DNA from: Clostridiales bacterium
GTDB lineage: Bacteria > Bacillota > Clostridia > Oscillospirales > Butyricicoccaceae
Direction: 5' to 3'
Assembly: GCA_004555915.1 (NCBI GenBank)
Contig: SFJM01000002.1
Span: 62,001-126,000 of the forward strand
Length of the DNA stretch: 64,000 bases
A program made the translations under genes and the position numbers. Under the pieces are notes generated by a model. The model saw only the letters and a program-made list of their open reading frames with translations. It ran no database searches and was not told where the DNA came from. Of the stretch, positions 60,216 through 64,000 are shown piece after piece (the stretch's first letter is position 1; each line of letters starts with the position of its first letter).

Positions 60216-61469
60216 TTAATCTCTGGCAATCACACCGTACAGTTTCATCAGCTCAATGCGCTGGTTTCCAATTCTGATGCTCTCGGCAACGTTATTGTCC
60301 CGTGATTTTGCGGTTTCCTTCCGGTAATGCAGGATTCTGTCTGCCCATGCCACCGGAAGCAGGAATGGCTTTTTTTCCAGATACCGGTATCGTCCGGACA
60401 ATGCCTTGGCCGATGGAAAAACCGTCTTTAAAATATGATTTCCGGATTTCCTGCCTTTTTTCTGTGCGGATACTGCATTCAGCGTGATGGTGCTGCTGTG
60501 CAGCCGGCTCCGGTTGGAGGAGCCATACACACCGGAATCCAGTAAATCCTCCAGCATGGGCAATTCATCCACCTGTATGTCCTGCCACTGCTGTGGATAG
60601 CAGGCCTTCACCGGGTCAAAGGTCAGATAACGGGAACCGATCCGGAACAGAGCAGCGGCAAACCGTTCCGCATGAATCGTTTTGCATTGCTCTAACATGC
60701 ACGGCCAGTCTATCTGGCTGCCATATGCATTTGCGTACAGCACAATGTCACACACCTGCCGGATGCCAAAACCGCTGTGCAGAAAATGCTTGAATGAATG
60801 GCACAGTAAATACAATAAATGATCTGTATGGTTCATCGACAGGATGGGGACACCCTGAACCGGAACTTTTATGGCAGTATCCTGAACCCGGGCAAACAGA
60901 CGGTTCAATTCCCCATAGGCTTCTGATTCCGGTGGAAACAGGCTTTTATGCAGCTCAATATAAATGGGGCTGTTTCGCTTTCCATATGGCACCTCGTATG
61001 CAGCGTGGATATCCATATCCGGTTCGGACAGGACCATGCCATACGCCAGCATCGCCTGATGGCACAATGGAAACTGCTCCGGCGGTATCAGCAGGTCCTC
61101 ATCGCCTGACATGCGGCAATCCGGATTGGGATACAATTCCCTTACCAAAATTCCCTTTACCAGAATCGGTGTCACGCCTGCATTTCTTATATGCTGGTAC
61201 AAGCGCAAAAACTCACTGGTTTTCATGGCCTGCAGCATCACAGCCTGCAATGTGCGTTTTTTAAAGGGGGTAAACAACGATTTGTCGATTTTCTGTGCAG
61301 CTGGACAATCATATACAGCCTCATATACCATCGGAAGAACATGGTGCGTATCCGCCAGACGGAATACCTCAATCCAGTCCTGCGGCTGCATTTCCTGTGT
61401 CCAGCTTACTTTTTCCTGTTGTAACGCAGCTTTGACTGCCTGTAAAAATAATTGACTGACTGAATCCAT
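60216..61469 (-). CDS. Nucleotidyltransferase family protein (NTP_transf_5 type)
   Basis: 417-aa protein of the nucleotidyltransferase-fold group often found in surface polysaccharide loci. Core motif: ILVKGILVRELYPNPDCRMSGDEDLLI, in which GDEDLLI provides the acidic metal residues. The N-terminal part is helical and the C-terminal half includes LLYLLCHSFKHFLHSGFGIRQVCD, typical of the family. Biochemical role unsettled. It is the last of a co-directional run with a phosphoesterase, a glycosyltransferase and a sugar transferase. Confidence 0.85.
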   Translation of the reverse strand: MDSVSQLFLQAVKAALQQEKVSWTQEMQPQDWIEVFRLADTHHVLPMVYEAVYDCPAAQKIDKSLFTPFKKRTLQAVMLQAMKTSEFLRLYQHIRNAGVTPILVKGILVRELYPNPDCRMSGDEDLLIPPEQFPLCHQAMLAYGMVLSEPDMDIHAAYEVPYGKRNSPIYIELHKSLFPPESEAYGELNRLFARVQDTAIKVPVQGVPILSMNHTDHLLYLLCHSFKHFLHSGFGIRQVCDIVLYANAYGSQIDWPCMLEQCKTIHAERFAAALFRIGSRYLTFDPVKACYPQQWQDIQVDELPMLEDLLDSGVYGSSNRSRLHSSTITLNAVSAQKKGRKSGNHILKTVFPSAKALSGRYRYLEKKPFLLPVAWADRILHYRKETAKSRDNNVAESIRIGNQRIELMKLYGVIARD

Positions 61470-61490
61470 ATTTCTCCTAAAAAATCACAT

Positions 61491-62366
61491 TTATTCCGGT
61501 AAAACATCGACTACAACAATTTCCGGTATATTGTTGAACCGTGGAATCCTTTCATTACTTCCCAATCCGCTGGATAAAACCATCACTTTACTCTGGTCAT
61601 CGGAATAATATAATCCTTTTTCCCGCCCGGGGAACCAGCCTGCATCCGGCGCATATAACCCACCGATGAAGGGAAGGCGAGCCTGGCCGCCATGGGTATG
61701 TCCTGTGAACACGCAATCAATATGCCATTTACTGATTCCATCATTGTGAATCCATGCAAATGGCATATGTGTCAGCAGAACCGTATACCGGTTTGTATCC
61801 TGAAATTGACGTAAAAAAGTACATTCCGCTTCATCTGCTTCCTTTGTTTCCAGATACTCTTCCGGTGTGCAGTATCCATAAACACCGCCCAGCCGGATGG
61901 CCTGCCCGTTTATGGTAACATCCTCATATGCATATTCCAGCATAGTTGCTCCGGCCTGTTTATAAAGGGCTGCAAGGTCTGCATGGTAATTGTTTTCATA
62001 CTGAATCTCATGATTTCCGTAGGAGACATAGACCGGTGCGATGGGACAGAGCTCTGAAATCACCTGCGTTGCAATATCCGTGTTTTGTTCGTCCCCATTC
62101 AGCAAATCTCCGGTAATCAGGATGACATCCGGCTGCTGCTCCGCAACCGTTTCAACCAGCTCTGCATTGTTTTCTCCGAATACGCTGTTATGCAAATCTG
62201 TTAGCTGAACCATACGGACAGCATGCGACAGCTTTTCCGATGACAGCGCATACGTTGTGACCTTCAGCGTGCAGGCCGAACAATACAGCCCATAGCCAAT
62301 AAACGCAGCAAGGAGTACAAACAGTCCTGTCACGGATAACAAAACTTTTATATTCCTTTTCCTCAT
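61491..62366 (-). CDS. Metallophosphoesterase, membrane anchored
   Basis: 291-aa calcineurin-type phosphoesterase with an N-terminal signal anchor (about 8-30). Metal motifs in order: QLTDLHN, LITGDLLNG, SYGNHE, LLTHMP and GHTHGGQ. This matches the YkuE-like group acting outside the membrane. Substrate unknown. It precedes the nucleotidyltransferase gene by 21 nt. Confidence 0.9.
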   Translation of the reverse strand: MRKRNIKVLLSVTGLFVLLAAFIGYGLYCSACTLKVTTYALSSEKLSHAVRMVQLTDLHNSVFGENNAELVETVAEQQPDVILITGDLLNGDEQNTDIATQVISELCPIAPVYVSYGNHEIQYENNYHADLAALYKQAGATMLEYAYEDVTINGQAIRLGGVYGYCTPEEYLETKEADEAECTFLRQFQDTNRYTVLLTHMPFAWIHNDGISKWHIDCVFTGHTHGGQARLPFIGGLYAPDAGWFPGREKGLYYSDDQSKVMVLSSGLGSNERIPRFNNIPEIVVVDVLPE

Positions 62367-62411
62367 GCCAACACACTCCAGACAGGTGAAAACAAATTTA
62401 CGTGCTTGCCA

Positions 62412-63491
62412 TTACAATCCCAGTTCCTTTATCGTATCTGCCACAACGGCAGTTTTATCAAATTCCCGTTCCATTTTTGCCCGGCCAGCAAGTCCCATGG
62501 CGCTTCGTTCCTCTGTATCCATATGCAGCATCTGTTTCATGGCTTCATATAGCTTTTCGCCGTTTTTGACTTCTACAAGCAAACCGGATTTCCCATGATC
62601 TACCGCTTCCCGGCAGCCCGGAATGTCGCTGGTAATCAGAGGTCTTCCGGTTGCCGCAGCTTCCAGCAGCACATTGCTCATGCCTTCATGATAGCTTGGC
62701 AGCACAATGCAGTCTGCTGCTGTATAAAACGGCCGCGGGTCTTTCTGGAAGCCATGAAATCTGACCATGCCTTCACGCTCCAGCTGTCCCACCGTTTCCT
62801 TGTATTCATCCTCAAAAAAGCCAACCAGATCCAGGACAAAATCCGCTTGTTCCTGCCGTAGTTTTTTCACCGCAGAAAACAGCTCATCCATCCCTTTTTC
62901 CTTCATGATGCGGCCCAGATACAGGAAATGAACGGTTTCATTCTGCGGATAGGGCTGCAGGGCATAATGCTCCAGATTAATCCCTGCCCCATGTAAAACC
63001 TTCTGTTTTTCTGCCGGCATAATATGTCTTTCCTGAAATGCCGCGGCATTGGCTTCATTCTCGAAAAAGACCGTGCGCACATGCCGAAAGGCTGCCCGGT
63101 ACAGCAGGGTCACAAACTGCGCCAGTCCCGGCTTTTGAAAGGCAGTTCCCAACCCCTGGACATTGGCACAGAAGGGAATTCTCATTTTCCCGCAAAGCAA
63201 TCCGGCATAAATATTGGGCTTAATGGAATAGGTAATCACCAGATCCGGCTGTTCTTCCCGGAGCATTTTGTTATAAACAGACATCAGCCGGAAATCTGTT
63301 ACCGGATTGATGCCCCGCCGGTTTATCTCTGTATGGATACAGCGCAGCCCCATTGCCTCAAAATCGGCTTCATGTCCGACAAAAGGCATGCTGAGAACCA
63401 CTTCATTTGTCTTTACCAGTTCCTGAATCAATTCCCGACGGAATTGCCACAGCATATACGAATGGTTGGTGATGATTAAAATTTTCTTCAT
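62412..63491 (-). CDS. Glycosyltransferase family 4
   Basis: 359-aa retaining glycosyltransferase of the GT4, GT-B fold type. N-terminal half: ILIITNHSYMLWQFRRELI and VITYSIKPNIYAGLL; C-terminal half: FLYLGRIMKEKGMDELF, PSYHEGMSNVLLEAAATGRPLITSD (EGxxxxxLEAxAxGxP), and GLLVEVKNGEKL. It overlaps the sugar transferase gene by ATGA. It likely adds the second sugar of a lipid-linked polysaccharide repeat. Confidence 0.92.
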   Translation of the reverse strand: MKKILIITNHSYMLWQFRRELIQELVKTNEVVLSMPFVGHEADFEAMGLRCIHTEINRRGINPVTDFRLMSVYNKMLREEQPDLVITYSIKPNIYAGLLCGKMRIPFCANVQGLGTAFQKPGLAQFVTLLYRAAFRHVRTVFFENEANAAAFQERHIMPAEKQKVLHGAGINLEHYALQPYPQNETVHFLYLGRIMKEKGMDELFSAVKKLRQEQADFVLDLVGFFEDEYKETVGQLEREGMVRFHGFQKDPRPFYTAADCIVLPSYHEGMSNVLLEAAATGRPLITSDIPGCREAVDHGKSGLLVEVKNGEKLYEAMKQMLHMDTEERSAMGLAGRAKMEREFDKTAVVADTIKELGL

Positions 63492-64000
63492 TTGCAGGCT
63501 TTCTCCTTATCAGCCGCAATTGCTCCGGTACCGCCTTCTACCACACCTTCGCTTTTCAAAACAGCGCCTATCGTGCCGAAAAAGCATCGGAGATCCATTC
63601 CCAGGTTGAGATGTCTGACATAATAGCCATCCAGCCGGGCTTTTTCTTCAATTTCCAGTTCATCCCGGCCATGGATCTGTGCCCAGCCAGTCAGGCCCGG
63701 ACGAATGTCATTGGCGCCATACTGGTCCCGTTCCGCGATCAAATCATACTGATTCCACAAAGCCGGACGGGGGCCAATGATTGACATATGTCCAACAAAA
63801 ATATCCCATAGCTGGGGCAGCTCATCCAGACTGGATTTGCGCAGGAAACGTCCTACCCTTGTAATATAGCTGTCCGGGTTTTCCAGCAGATGGGTCGGTA
63901 CATCATGGGGAGTACTCATTTTCATGCTGCGGAATTTATGTAGCTGAAAATATTCCTTCTCCTTCCCGACACGCTTTTGTGAGAAAAATGCCGGGCCCGG
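63488..64000 (-). CDS. Undecaprenyl-phosphate sugar transferase (5' end cut by window edge)
   Basis: C-terminal 170 codons of a bacterial sugar transferase (WcaJ/EpsL type) that starts polysaccharide repeat synthesis on undecaprenyl phosphate. The frame is open to the right edge and begins PGPAFFSQKRVGKEKEYFQ, then FRSM, LRKSSLDELPQLWD, SIIGPRPAL and RPGLTGWAQIHGRDEL, the complete family C-terminus. An internal ATG at 63925 cuts through the conserved KFRSMK block and is not the start. First gene, within the window, of the polysaccharide run. Confidence 0.93.
   Translation of the reverse strand, partial: PGPAFFSQKRVGKEKEYFQLHKFRSMKMSTPHDVPTHLLENPDSYITRVGRFLRKSSLDELPQLWDIFVGHMSIIGPRPALWNQYDLIAERDQYGANDIRPGLTGWAQIHGRDELEIEEKARLDGYYVRHLNLGMDLRCFFGTIGAVLKSEGVVEGGTGAIAADKEKACK

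Overview
The window (64 kb, moderately GC-rich, dense genes with AGGAGG-type ribosome binding sites) reads as chromosome of a low-GC-lineage Gram-positive, most likely a gut Clostridia (Oscillospirales, possibly Butyricicoccaceae-like). This rests on gene content and order (ylqF-rnhB-yraN, divIVA/sepF/yggT near ileS, the TIGR03960/TIGR03936 radical SAM pair, a BceRSAB system, free-standing type I AroD). The taxon is inference; no 16S gene is present.

Layout. 1-4979 (minus): rplS, lepB, rbgA, rnhB, yraN, an M19 dipeptidase that appears to start at CTG, and thrC running off the left edge. 5293-6603 (plus): a lone GH13 glycosidase. 6682-11041 (minus): Uup-like ABC-F, murD, the RNase P RNA and a NUDIX hydrolase. 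11080-26406: an asparagine synthetase gene (asnB) split by a 13.5-kb integrative element. 26764-31528 (plus): a five-gene operon of circularly permuted ATP-grasp, alpha-E, transglutaminase and two AstE/AspA-like proteins. 31525-51778 (minus): a long housekeeping block (HAD, RluA-type pseudouridine synthase, lspA, ileS, divIVA, yggT, sepF, yggS, HlyD-like, hfq, miaA, mutL, mutS, miaB, two radical SAM partners, a coiled-coil protein). 51956-54318: a Cys-rich protein gene split by a 1.46-kb mini-element. 54405-56926: PAP2 phosphatase, aroD, lipoprotein. 57055-60210 (plus): a preQ1 riboswitch and the complete queD-queE-folE-queC-queF operon. 60216-64000 (minus): polysaccharide-type genes.

The main discovery is two serine-recombinase elements, each inserted inside a coding sequence so precisely that joining the flanks restores one continuous frame. 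The large one (about 11506-25011, shared core GTC) carries a 498-aa large serine recombinase at its right end, with KptA, a BceRS/BceAB-type peptide sensing and detoxification set, a ZIP metal transporter, glycerate kinase, and a four-gene operon built around a P-loop GTPase-like protein and a membrane-anchored YARHG-domain protein. The small one (about 52383-53841, shared core TC) contains only a 295-aa serine recombinase without the usual zinc-ribbon/coiled-coil tail and a NUDIX hydrolase. Reassembled, asnB would encode 607 aa and the Cys-rich gene 301 aa, so both insertions look reversible in principle.

Other points: one of the two tandem AstE/AspA-like proteins has lost its zinc ligands; the dipeptidase start follows the yraN stop directly; MutL lacks one acidic residue of its endonuclease motif. 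I saw no tRNA, rRNA or CRISPR array.
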